Below, piece by piece: positions 28,335 to 37,771 of a stretch of DNA of 38,125 nt. The notes beneath the pieces are model-generated. The model did not search any database and was not told the DNA's origin. It saw only the letters and a list, made by a program, of their open reading frames with translations. This DNA is from Flavobacteriales bacterium (GTDB taxonomy: Bacteria; Bacteroidota; Bacteroidia; Flavobacteriales_D; Sanyastnellaceae). Positions within the stretch are counted from its first letter, which is position 1, and every line of letters begins with the position of its first letter. A program made the translations under genes and the position numbers. The stretch is from positions 1 to 38,125 of the forward strand of contig CANHPZ010000008.1 of assembly GCA_947462725.1 (NCBI GenBank), read 5' to 3'.

Positions 28335-28364
28335 AAAAGGGCTGCTTTGTGAAGCAGCCCTTTT
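28335..28364. terminator. Bidirectional terminator between GT2 (+) and T9SS gene (-)
   Basis: aaaagggctgctt-tgt-gaagcagccctttt. Confidence 0.85.
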
Positions 28365-28380
28365 CATTTATTTCAATTTC

Positions 28381-30675
28381 TTATTGCTTAATCAATGGCT
28401 TCACTTGAGATGAAGTTCCATTTACCAATTGCACGAGGTAGTAACCTGCAGGCAATTCACTGAGGTCGGCTGCAATTTGCATGGTTGAACCAGACACGTT
28501 GTAGCTCAGTGAGTGAACCAAGCGCCCTTCGGCACCATAAACATTCAATGTCAATGTTTTTTGGATATCCAATGCATTTGCATTCACAATGATTCCTCCG
28601 TTGGTTGGGTTTGGATAGAGAGAGAAGTCTACTTCGAGACCATTGTTAATACCCAATCCCTGACCTGCGTTGAAGACGCATGAACCATCATCGTAGTTAG
28701 CTTGAGGATTGTAGTTAAGCGCTGCTGCATCCATGCAACCGGCAATCATGCCACAAGTTGAATTCACTCCAATCAAATCAGAACCATTAGCTCCGTAGAA
28801 AAGTGAACCTTCGGCGTACATGGTGTTTGATGAAATCATGTAATAAGCACCATTCCAACCATCGCCCCATGAATCATTCATAACAACCTCGTAGCAACCG
28901 TCTGGAACGCAAACACTCGTATTGTACCAACCCCAGCTAGAGTAGCCAGAACCACTGCTGTATGTAACACTATCCTCTCCTACAAGGCTCCAGCTGATTT
29001 CTGAACCCCAATTGCCGGTTGTAACAGTCACGCTGAGCAAATTTTGATTGCAATCCAAAGGATATTGGCAAGAACCATCATCATCAGTTGCCATAGGATT
29101 GTAGTTCAATGCGAGTGCATCTGTGCAACCTAAAACGACTGGAGCACAACCTTCTGCATTAACTCCAAAATAAGCTGTACCAAAGTTTCCGCTCGCTAGG
29201 TTGTAAGAACCCGAAAGTGCTCCATTCATGTATACTTCCATATAGCCCGTGCCGTCCCATCCGTCACCAAATGAATCGAACATTTGAATGGTATAGCAAC
29301 CATCGGCCATGCAAGCATAAGAAGAGGCCACTCCAGTTACGGAAGCCGCAACGACAGCGCCTGACGCGTCAACCACTATATAAGATGCTTCATTTACAAA
29401 CGTTCCAGGATAGAGAATGAACTGAGCAACACTTCCAGCGCAGTCGTTCATATATATGCAAGAGCCATTGTCTTGAGCTGCCAGCGGATCATAATTCACA
29501 GCAGTAGAGTCCGTGCAGCCAATGGTAGGATAAACGCATGAGTTATCACTCAAGTTGGCTTCCACATTGTAATTTAGTGCAGTCGGGTCGGTGCAACCGA
29601 ATATTGGACCACATGTACCGTCGATGCTGAATGGTGCACTCTCGAATTGAGCAGTTACTGATGGATGAGCATTAATTACCTGCACACCATTCACATTCAC
29701 CCAGAAATAACCATTGTACCAGCCTAATGGACCTGTGTTGTTAATCATATTCGCCGTGTAACACACACCGGGGCGCAAGCATATTTGAGCGTTGACAATT
29801 GAACCACTGTTCAAACCGGTGGCATAATAAACTTCATTTCCGGCGTCGTCTACAATTTGTAATTCAACTTGATTACCATTTGAGAACGTGCATATGTAAA
29901 GAGCTGCCATTACGCTACCGGCACCATTGCAATATTGACAAGAACCATTATCGATGGTTGCAAGTGCGTTATAGTTAGCAGCAGTCGCATCCATACAACC
30001 TTCGATGATGCATGAGCCATTATCTGAATTGGCCGCAGAATCATAATTCGCAGCTGCAGGATTGGTGCATCCAAACACCCAAGCCATGCATGATCCATCA
30101 TCGATGGTTGCCATCGGATTGTAGTTCATTGCTATCGAATCTGTGCAACCGGCGTAAACGCAAGTCCCGTTATCGAAAATAGCAGTAGGATTGAAGTTTA
30201 CCGCTGAAGCATTTGTGCAGCCTTCTGTATTCGCGCCACAAGCAACTGTCATGGTGTATAGGCCCTCTTGAATTGAAAAGCCACCGCAACGAATCAAGTA
30301 AGATTCGCCAGCAGTTACGCTAAAAATTACGCGACTTTGAAATGCGCAATAGTCATCGTTCTCGGCCAAACAAATTAGGCCATCGCATGTGCCTGAGTAA
30401 ATATGAAGGCGAGTATCAAAGCTGCTACCGCAAGTTGAAACGGCCGCTGCCCCTGTTTCAGAGGCCGTGTAGCTGTACCAAATCTGACCGCCCGTTCCTT
30501 CGTTGGCGCATAAGCTTGATCCTGATGTAGGAACACCAACAGTAGAACCCGTGTAAGAAAGTCCACATTCCACCGGAATCGCAGAATCACACGTTGCACC
30601 AGGAATGTTTTGAGCATTAATCGATGCTGAAAAACCAAAGGCAATCGTAATTAGACATGCGTAAATAAATCTCAT
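28381..30675 (-). CDS. T9SS type A sorting domain protein with GCTxxxAxNYxxxAxxDxGSC repeats and DSxGDGWxG modules
   Basis: Signal peptide MRFIYACLITIAFGFSASINAQ; eight Cys-bounded repeats; FDSFGDGWDG and NDSWGDGWNG; C-terminal SLYPNPTNGGIIVNANA…AGYYLVQLVNGTSSQVKPLIKQ. Confidence 0.92.
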   Translation of the reverse strand: MRFIYACLITIAFGFSASINAQNIPGATCDSAIPVECGLSYTGSTVGVPTSGSSLCANEGTGGQIWYSYTASETGAAAVSTCGSSFDTRLHIYSGTCDGLICLAENDDYCAFQSRVIFSVTAGESYLIRCGGFSIQEGLYTMTVACGANTEGCTNASAVNFNPTAIFDNGTCVYAGCTDSIAMNYNPMATIDDGSCMAWVFGCTNPAAANYDSAANSDNGSCIIEGCMDATAANYNALATIDNGSCQYCNGAGSVMAALYICTFSNGNQVELQIVDDAGNEVYYATGLNSGSIVNAQICLRPGVCYTANMINNTGPLGWYNGYFWVNVNGVQVINAHPSVTAQFESAPFSIDGTCGPIFGCTDPTALNYNVEANLSDNSCVYPTIGCTDSTAVNYDPLAAQDNGSCIYMNDCAGSVAQFILYPGTFVNEASYIVVDASGAVVAASVTGVASSYACMADGCYTIQMFDSFGDGWDGTGYMEVYMNGALSGSYNLASGNFGTAYFGVNAEGCAPVVLGCTDALALNYNPMATDDDGSCQYPLDCNQNLLSVTVTTGNWGSEISWSLVGEDSVTYSSGSGYSSWGWYNTSVCVPDGCYEVVMNDSWGDGWNGAYYMISSNTMYAEGSLFYGANGSDLIGVNSTCGMIAGCMDAAALNYNPQANYDDGSCVFNAGQGLGINNGLEVDFSLYPNPTNGGIIVNANALDIQKTLTLNVYGAEGRLVHSLSYNVSGSTMQIAADLSELPAGYYLVQLVNGTSSQVKPLIKQ

Positions 30676-30791
30676 CTTTTATTTTTTTATTTGGTTAAGG
30701 ATGACTTTTTTAAAAAATGTTGATACAATAGTAAAGAAGGTCAGTTGAATTGAAGTCTTTAAAATTATTTAAATGGTTGCATTCCTAGTTT

Positions 30792-31976
30792 TCAACCAGC
30801 AATAACACCGCTACCGATTAATTCATCGCCATCATACCATGCCACAAACTGTCCCGCGGCTATACCTCGCTGCGCCTCTTCGAAAATCACATACAAAGCC
30901 GTTTCAGTGCAAACAAGTCGGCAAGCGCATAATTGCTGGCGGTAGCGAATTCGCGCCATATACTGACGATCTTGCCCAAACTTCAGAGCCAGATCGGAGC
31001 GCACCCAATGAACATCAGGTGTTTCTACCTTCAAGCCAAATCGCAAGAGTGCCCAGTGATTTTCACCCTGACCGACATAAACCACATTGTTGACAGCATC
31101 AGTTTCTAAAATGAATAAAGGCAGTGCCTTACCTCCCACTCCAAGGCCTTTGCGCTGTCCCACCGTATAAAAGTGCGCCCCTTGATGCTCCCCAATAACT
31201 TTTCCCATCGACGGCTGAAAAACGAATGGCCTTGTCTGTTCCTCCAATTCAAGTTGATTCATCGGATCTTTTACAAACAGCGATTTATCATCCACGATTT
31301 CAATTATAACTCCTGCCTTTGGCTCAAGTTGCTGCTGCAGAAAAATTGGAAGCTTTACTTTACCAATGAAACACAGTCCTTGAGAGTCTTTCTTATCGGC
31401 GTTTCCAAGCCCAATTTTTCGGGCTATTTCTCTCACTTCTGATTTTTGTAAGTGACCGATGGGAAATAGCGCTTTGGACAATTGCATTTGACTGAGTTGA
31501 CACAAGAAATAGCTCTGGTCCTTATTTTCATCCATTCCGGCCAGCAATCTATAAACCTCATTTCCCTCTGAATCAATAAAACTTTCCTTGCGGCAGTAAT
31601 GACCAGTTGCAACAAAATCCGCCTTCAATGCAATGGCAGCCTGTAGAAATAAATCAAATTTCACTTCTCGATTGCATAACACATCAGGGTTTGGCGTTCT
31701 CCCGGCTTGATATTCCCGAAACATGTAGTCGACAATCCGCTCCTTGTATTCCTTGCTCAGATCGAGCACCTGGAATGGTATCCCCAGAGACTCGGCAGCC
31801 ATAATGGCATCATTACTATCATCAATCCACGGACACTCATTATTGATAATAACCGACTCATCATGCCAATTGCGCATGAAAATTCCAACCACATCGTAGC
31901 CCTGCTCCTGAAGCAAATATGCCGCAACACTGGAATCAACTCCACCGGAAAGACCAACAACCACTCTGGAAGACAT
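30792..31976 (-). CDS. mnmA: tRNA-specific 2-thiouridylase MnmA
   Basis: [31 protein letters not shown] (PP-loop), [57 protein letters not shown]. Confidence 0.97.
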   Translation of the reverse strand: MSSRVVVGLSGGVDSSVAAYLLQEQGYDVVGIFMRNWHDESVIINNECPWIDDSNDAIMAAESLGIPFQVLDLSKEYKERIVDYMFREYQAGRTPNPDVLCNREVKFDLFLQAAIALKADFVATGHYCRKESFIDSEGNEVYRLLAGMDENKDQSYFLCQLSQMQLSKALFPIGHLQKSEVREIARKIGLGNADKKDSQGLCFIGKVKLPIFLQQQLEPKAGVIIEIVDDKSLFVKDPMNQLELEEQTRPFVFQPSMGKVIGEHQGAHFYTVGQRKGLGVGGKALPLFILETDAVNNVVYVGQGENHWALLRFGLKVETPDVHWVRSDLALKFGQDRQYMARIRYRQQLCACRLVCTETALYVIFEEAQRGIAAGQFVAWYDGDELIGSGVIAG

Positions 31977-32114
31977 AGGCCAAAATTACTATGGAAATTA
32001 TGGTTTATCCAGAATACCAATTATCTTTATCCTTCACAATTTCAATTTTGATTGCCATATTTAAGTATTTGCTGGCAACCATTTAACATTGTATTCGTCT
32101 AATCAATAACCCTT

Positions 32115-32696
32115 GTGCCTGAAACCAAGCAATTGCAAGCATTGATCGATGGCTGTCTCAAAGGAGACAGACGATCGCAGCAAGCGGTCCATAAATTATT
32201 TTATGGAAAAATGAAGGCCGTATGTATGCGTTACACAAGGGACTCCGATCAAGCCATGGACGTGCTACAAGAAGGATTTCTCAAGGTTTTCAATAACCTG
32301 GACAAATTCACAGGTGTAGGCACTTTCGAAGGTTGGATACGGAGAATTATGGTGAATTTATCGATTGATCGATTCCGCAAACTCAAACATGATTTTGTTT
32401 TGCTTTCTGACCAAGATAGCATAGAACGTTACGAGGGTGATGTGAATGAAGATTACGAAGAATCGAACGAGTTAGAGGAGATATACTCGATAACTCCGGA
32501 GCAAATCATAGATGCTATGCAACAACTGACTCCGGCATATCGAACTGTTTTTAACCTCTATGTTTATGAAGATTACACGCATCAGGATATTGCTGAAGCG
32601 TTGGGAATTAGCGTAGGAACTTCTAAAAGTAACTACGCTAAGGCCAAAAAAAATATGAAGAAATTGCTTATTAAGAATTTGCATCAGTTGAAATGA
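32115..32696 (+). CDS. ECF-type sigma-70 family RNA polymerase sigma factor
   Basis: MDVLQEGFLKVFNNLDKFTGVGTFEGWIRRIMVNLSIDRFRKLK (region 2) and LTPAYRTVFNLYVYEDYTHQDIAEALGISVGTSKSNYAKAKKNMKKLL (region 4). GTG start. Confidence 0.94.
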   Translation: MPETKQLQALIDGCLKGDRRSQQAVHKLFYGKMKAVCMRYTRDSDQAMDVLQEGFLKVFNNLDKFTGVGTFEGWIRRIMVNLSIDRFRKLKHDFVLLSDQDSIERYEGDVNEDYEESNELEEIYSITPEQIIDAMQQLTPAYRTVFNLYVYEDYTHQDIAEALGISVGTSKSNYAKAKKNMKKLLIKNLHQLK

Positions 32697-33967
32697 AAAA
32701 GAACTTTACTCCTTTCGAACACAGTTTAAAGGACAAAATGGAGAAATTCGAGTTCCCTTACGAACAGGGATCATGGACTCTTCTGCAACGTCAGATGGGC
32801 ATGGCCAAAACAGGTGGCACTGTTTGGATTTTTTCTTTGGTATCAACAATACTTGTCTTATCCGGTGGAGCTGTTGCTCTTTATCGCAGTCAGCACGTTC
32901 CTTCTACAGCAAAAAAGGCTTCAACCCAAGAACACTGCGCGATATCATCGTTGTCAATTACACGCGGAGCTTCTCATGATAATTCGATTGGATTTGTACC
33001 CCAAACCGACAACTCGCTGTTACAATCAACAGTCAGCCAAAGCCATTCTTCCATTCTTAATTCATCTGAACCTAGTTCTAAGGCACCTAATCAAACTTTT
33101 GTATCAACTACAGATGCTTCGGTTATTGATGTGAATACCAATTTCAATGCGAACGCCGGATTAACGGCACCTTCTTCGAATCCAAGTATCAAGGCAGATA
33201 ATGTGATCGCGTTTCAGTGCAACGTTCGTCGCGCATGTCAGGGAGAGGAAGTTGAATTCCAAACCACCAACGGTCCCAAAACAGGTAGTTACTTGTGGAA
33301 CTTTGGCGATGGTCACTTCAGCGATGATGTAAATCCAAAGCACAAATTTGCAAAGGCCGGAAAATATGATGTTTCACTCTCAATCACTAGCGACAATGGG
33401 CAAATCAACACTACTGTCGTAAATGACATGATAATGATTGAAGCCGCACCAGATGCCGATTTCGTATGGCAATTCATCAACTCCGATCCAAATTCTCCGG
33501 AAGTACGCATTGTCAATCGCAGCGAAGGTGGAAATAACTATGAATGGAGTAACGGTAATCAATCAGTGGTTGATGCTTCTGGAACCGTTTTCAAACTGAA
33601 GTCCTCAGGACGCCAAATGATTGCGCTCAACGCCAAGAACGAAGCAGGTTGTTCAGACGGATCCGTTAAGCACATTTCCATCAACACTGATTTCACCCTA
33701 GATGCCCCTCAATCATGGTCTTTTGCGAAAGGAGCCTTCATGCCTGCCGGGCTCAAGAAAAGTAAAGTCGACTTCACAATGACTCTCATCGATTCATTTG
33801 GAAACAATGTATTTGAAACCTCCTCGCGTGTGAAAGGATGGGATGGAAAATTACCGAATGGCTCATCTGCCAAGGTCGGTGATGTGTACTCCTATATTAT
33901 CATTATCACCAATGACCTCACAGAAGAGCAGAAATACTTCAATGGAATATTAACAGTTTCTCCTTAA
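32693..33967 (+). CDS. Single-TM PKD-domain protein with degenerate gliding-motility/type-B-like C-terminal domain; candidate anti-sigma or sensor partner
   Basis: No signal peptide: cytoplasmic MKKNFTPFEHSLKDKMEKFEFPYEQGSWTLLQRQM, TM TVWIFSLVSTILVLSGGAVALY, PKD YLWNFGDGHFSDDVNPKHKFAKAGKYDVSLSI, C-term FTMTLIDSFGNNVFETSSRVKGWDGKLPNG…YSYIIIITNDLTEEQKYFNGILTVSP. ATGA overlap with the sigma gene. Confidence 0.8.
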   Translation: MKKNFTPFEHSLKDKMEKFEFPYEQGSWTLLQRQMGMAKTGGTVWIFSLVSTILVLSGGAVALYRSQHVPSTAKKASTQEHCAISSLSITRGASHDNSIGFVPQTDNSLLQSTVSQSHSSILNSSEPSSKAPNQTFVSTTDASVIDVNTNFNANAGLTAPSSNPSIKADNVIAFQCNVRRACQGEEVEFQTTNGPKTGSYLWNFGDGHFSDDVNPKHKFAKAGKYDVSLSITSDNGQINTTVVNDMIMIEAAPDADFVWQFINSDPNSPEVRIVNRSEGGNNYEWSNGNQSVVDASGTVFKLKSSGRQMIALNAKNEAGCSDGSVKHISINTDFTLDAPQSWSFAKGAFMPAGLKKSKVDFTMTLIDSFGNNVFETSSRVKGWDGKLPNGSSAKVGDVYSYIIIITNDLTEEQKYFNGILTVSP

Positions 33968-34000
33968 CCAAAACTAAACTGCACACTGAGTTTAGAGAGA

Positions 34001-34028
34001 ACCGTAACGTATGTTACGGTTTTTTTTT
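34001..34028 (+). terminator. Intrinsic terminator after the sigma/PKD operon
   Basis: accgtaac-gtat-gttacggt followed by tttttttt. Confidence 0.88.
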
Positions 34029-34105
34029 GCTTATCAAATCGGTTTGGGGGAGAACTATATATTGCTTTCGTCGTAGAAATTAACAATTCCATCCTGAAAG
34101 GCGAT

Positions 34106-34113
34106 TATTTTTG
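34106..34113 (+). promoter_or_regulatory. Candidate -7 element TATTTTTG upstream of the giant T9SS type B gene
   Basis: TAnnTTTG match 14-31 nt before the two possible GTG starts. No clear -33 TTG. Confidence 0.4.
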
Positions 34114-34126
34114 CCCAACTTAAACT

Positions 34127-37100
34127 GTGTATTCGAGAACTGGCGTGAATTGGTATAAACTAATCATATCATCGTTGTTGCTTGTATGCGTGCATAACGC
34201 ATATGCACAATTTTCTGTAACTGCATCATCCGCCGATGCTTGCCAATGCACGGGCGTTTTAAACTACACGCCGAGCAATTTAAGTGCGACCTACAGCTAT
34301 CAACTTTTCGATGCGAATGATGCACTAATCGACCAAGGATTTAACCTTACAGGTAATCTAAACCTTGGTGGTTTATGCCCAACCGTATTTCACATCGCAG
34401 TTACGGAAGCAACCGGAATTAGCCAGGATCATTACTTCAATGTTCCGGCGGGTTCTACAAATATTGGCGAAGCCCATAAAACAAACGTATGCTTAGAGCA
34501 ATACCCCAACATTGCCACAACCTATGATTTGACGCCAGAATTATCGTCGTTTAATGCAAGCGGAATTTGGAATACTCCTGAAAACTATATCATTCCCAAT
34601 TCTGACCTTTCATCTATCGCTATCTGGCAAGTGAATCCTGCAAATCCAAATGAAACGGTCTTGTCATTCGAAAATGGTTGGTATACCTATACTGAAAGTA
34701 TAGGCGGCTGTGATGTAACCTCTGGGATTTACATCCAAACCAACGATGTAGGCTTAACCACGACCTATGTGATTTGTGAAACTTACGAGCCATTCAACAT
34801 GACGGATTTCCTTCAAGGAACCCCAGATACCATCGGACAATGGTTCGATGCCAATAATAATATTGTGCCCGGCGGTATTTTCGATCCGTCAACCATGAAC
34901 GAGGCTTTGTTCACCTATGTGATCAGCAATTTATCAGGATGTAATCCTGTGTTCAGGAGCATGTATGTAGATGAACAAACGCAACGCAATGCCGGCGAGG
35001 ATGCAGAGGTACTGGTTTGTGCCGGTAGCAGCAACTTTAACATGCTACAGCTATTGGGCGGAACTCCTGATGATGACGCTCCCAATGCAGTCAGCGACGG
35101 ATATTGGATACATCCAGGGGGGGGCAATTTGATGCCAATGGGGAATGACATATTTTCTCCCTCTACCATGGTTGATGGTATATATACCTATATCACAAAC
35201 TCCGCAGCCCCCTGTTCAACTAATTCAGCAACACTGACAATTACATTTACCAGCGTCAACCCTTCGGGTATTGGAGCAGTCGTGCAATTGTGCTCGAGCG
35301 ATGGGCCACTCAATATGCTCAACGCGCTTGAAGGCAATCCAATGCCCGGAGGTACTTGGACAAACAGTTTAGGCGCTGAGGTAGACGGCACTTTCAATCC
35401 ATTATCTGAACCCGCCGGCAACTATGCGTATTACTACCCCAACGTGGGATGCACTTCAAGTGGAGCCGTTTTGAGCCTTAGCGTTGAGGCTCCAAAAAAT
35501 GCGGGTAATGACCACACAGAGACAATCTGTCAAAGCGATGCCAATATCAACTTAGGCACTCTGTTAAGCAGCAATGCCTCATCTGGTGGAATATGGACCT
35601 TAGGCAGTAATGCTGTGAGTAACATTTATGATCCCTTAAACGCTGGGGTTTTCAACTTTGAATATACAGTGCAAGGAATTGAATGCCCCGATGATGCTGC
35701 GAATATTACCGTTTATGTGCAACCCTCCGTTGCAGAACCTATCACTCAATCGGTCTTTTTATGCAGTCTGCAAGATCCGGTAAATTTGACTGACTATTTT
35801 CCAAGTTTAGCCGATGTGTACTTCGAAGATTTCAGCGGAGCATTAATAAGTTCTGCATTCGATCCCGCATTGCAATCCACCACAACGATTAATGTCATCA
35901 ATCCTTCCGGTAACGCTTGCCCTGATCAAGAAGGACAACTCACAGTCCATGTTGTATACCCCGCAATCCAGAACGGAACGACAACTATAGAAGTTTGCCG
36001 TAGCTCTGATTTTTATAACCTCAACAGCGCTTTACCAATTTCTTCTGTTGGCCTTGGTTCATGGGCAGATGTAAATGGAAACCCTATAGTTAATCTCGTA
36101 TCTACCAATTTCATCGGCACTCAAACCTATTACTATGACGTCATACAACAAATTCAATGCGGCGGCAACCATCTTCAAATAGACTTAGTGAGCTTTACCC
36201 CAAATGATGCCGGGGCAGATGAAGCCGAAATATTTTGCTATACCGACGGTCCTGAATTACTTAGCACGCTGCTGCCTGTATCGGCAACCTCTCAAGGACA
36301 ATGGTTCTATAATGGTGCTGCTTTCAATTCGGCTCTTTTCGATCCAGGCAACAACTTATCGGGAAATTACATTTTTCGTATACCCGACAATGGACCTTGC
36401 CCTGCTGATGAAGCAAATCTTCAACTTACTGTCCAACAGGGAATCAATTACACTGCAGGCAATGACGTTCATGTTTGTGCGGGAAGTCCATTTCAGTCGA
36501 TAGGTTTTCCGTCATCCATCGGCACTAGTTATGTGTGGACACCGGCATCCGGACTGAGCAACCCTAATTCTGCTCAACCCACTGTAGACATTCCAGCCTC
36601 TGTTTTGCAAACAAGCACAGTAACCTATTCTGTATTTGCTGACGATGGAGTATGTACATTAACAGATTATGTTGACGTAACAACTGAGCCCAATCCCATT
36701 GTTAATTTACAGGAGTCATACGCAATCTGTTTCGGTGAATTCCTTACATTGACCAATCCCTCGGAAGCCACTTACCAATGGACTCCAGTTAATTTGTTCG
36801 ATAATCCGAACACACCAAATACAACAATTCAACCCTCAGCATCAGTCTACATTGGCGTTGAAGCCACAAGTGATTTTGGATGCACAACCTTGGCGCAAAG
36901 TCGTGTTGTGGTCAATCCACTTCCAATTCTTGTCCTAGATCCAGCGCCAGTAACAGGGTGTCCCCCTTTTGATTTCAATTTATCTCCTGATACAGCTAGT
37001 GCCAACATAGATCAAATAGTTTGGAATGTCGCCGGTCTAGGAACTTTCATTACTGACACTTTAAGCGTTGTGCTTACGCAGCCTGGCAATTACGATATTC

Positions 37101-37711
37101 ATGCTACTGCAATTTCAGCAGATAATTGCAATAGCACCTATTTCTTCGAAGAAATTGCTGAAGTATTCCCTAGGCCGGTAGCAAGTTTTACATCCACGCC
37201 ATACGAGTTAAGCACACTGGATCCTGAAGCAGAGTTTTTCAATCACTCCGTTGGCGCGTTGAATTACACTTGGCAATTCGACACTTATGGAGTAAGTGAA
37301 GAAAGTAATCCCATTTTCTCTTTCCCCAATGAAGCAAGCGATAACTTCCGCGTTTGCCTCACTGCTGAGAATCAATTTGGCTGCATGGATACAACGTGTC
37401 GCAATATCTACATGAACGCTGAGTACGCCATTTTTGCCCCTAATGCGTTTACTCCCAATAACGATGGTGACAATGATGTATGGAAACCCATCCTGCGAGG
37501 ATATAGCGCCGACGGGTATGATTTAACCATCTTTAATCGATGGGGTGAAGCAGTCTTTCAGTCCAATGACTCGAACTTGCCTTGGACGGGAGAAATTCGC
37601 AACGGTGATTACTTTGGCACCAATGAGGTTTACAATTGGCAATTGCAGTTGCGTCAGGAATTCTCCGCTAAAGAAATTGTTTTCAAAGGCAGTGTACTGC
37701 TCATGCGATAA
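34127..37711 (+). CDS. T9SS type B / gliding motility-associated C-terminal domain protein with tandem Cys-bounded repeats and a PKD-like domain
   Basis: Signal peptide …WYKLIISSLLLVCVHNAYAQ; about seven 65-80 aa repeats; C-terminal FAPNAFTPNNDGDNDVWKPILRGYSADGYDLTIFNRWGEAVFQSNDSNLPWTGE…FKGSVLLMR. Start may be GTG 34145. Confidence 0.9.
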   Translation: MYSRTGVNWYKLIISSLLLVCVHNAYAQFSVTASSADACQCTGVLNYTPSNLSATYSYQLFDANDALIDQGFNLTGNLNLGGLCPTVFHIAVTEATGISQDHYFNVPAGSTNIGEAHKTNVCLEQYPNIATTYDLTPELSSFNASGIWNTPENYIIPNSDLSSIAIWQVNPANPNETVLSFENGWYTYTESIGGCDVTSGIYIQTNDVGLTTTYVICETYEPFNMTDFLQGTPDTIGQWFDANNNIVPGGIFDPSTMNEALFTYVISNLSGCNPVFRSMYVDEQTQRNAGEDAEVLVCAGSSNFNMLQLLGGTPDDDAPNAVSDGYWIHPGGGNLMPMGNDIFSPSTMVDGIYTYITNSAAPCSTNSATLTITFTSVNPSGIGAVVQLCSSDGPLNMLNALEGNPMPGGTWTNSLGAEVDGTFNPLSEPAGNYAYYYPNVGCTSSGAVLSLSVEAPKNAGNDHTETICQSDANINLGTLLSSNASSGGIWTLGSNAVSNIYDPLNAGVFNFEYTVQGIECPDDAANITVYVQPSVAEPITQSVFLCSLQDPVNLTDYFPSLADVYFEDFSGALISSAFDPALQSTTTINVINPSGNACPDQEGQLTVHVVYPAIQNGTTTIEVCRSSDFYNLNSALPISSVGLGSWADVNGNPIVNLVSTNFIGTQTYYYDVIQQIQCGGNHLQIDLVSFTPNDAGADEAEIFCYTDGPELLSTLLPVSATSQGQWFYNGAAFNSALFDPGNNLSGNYIFRIPDNGPCPADEANLQLTVQQGINYTAGNDVHVCAGSPFQSIGFPSSIGTSYVWTPASGLSNPNSAQPTVDIPASVLQTSTVTYSVFADDGVCTLTDYVDVTTEPNPIVNLQESYAICFGEFLTLTNPSEATYQWTPVNLFDNPNTPNTTIQPSASVYIGVEATSDFGCTTLAQSRVVVNPLPILVLDPAPVTGCPPFDFNLSPDTASANIDQIVWNVAGLGTFITDTLSVVLTQPGNYDIHATAISADNCNSTYFFEEIAEVFPRPVASFTSTPYELSTLDPEAEFFNHSVGALNYTWQFDTYGVSEESNPIFSFPNEASDNFRVCLTAENQFGCMDTTCRNIYMNAEYAIFAPNAFTPNNDGDNDVWKPILRGYSADGYDLTIFNRWGEAVFQSNDSNLPWTGEIRNGDYFGTNEVYNWQLQLRQEFSAKEIVFKGSVLLMR

Positions 37712-37771
37712 ACATCACAACATGTAACCTTGTGCCGATTGCTCGAGTAAAACAGTCGTTTATCGGCAATC

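Noticed and set aside
28660-30220. Repeated DNA as a possible CRISPR-like array
   Set aside because: Periodicity is at protein level in one open frame (Cys-bounded cassettes), DNA units are divergent and spacing is irregular.
31991-32086. 31-aa ORF MEIMVYPEYQLSLSFTISILIAIFKYLLATI between mnmA and the sigma gene
   Set aside because: Hydrophobic and leader-peptide-like, but AT-rich intergenic DNA readily yields such ORFs; no further support.
37733-37768. Inverted repeat tgccgat…atcggca before the last partial ORF
   Set aside because: Only 7 bp stem with a 22-nt loop and no T tract; not distinguishable from chance.
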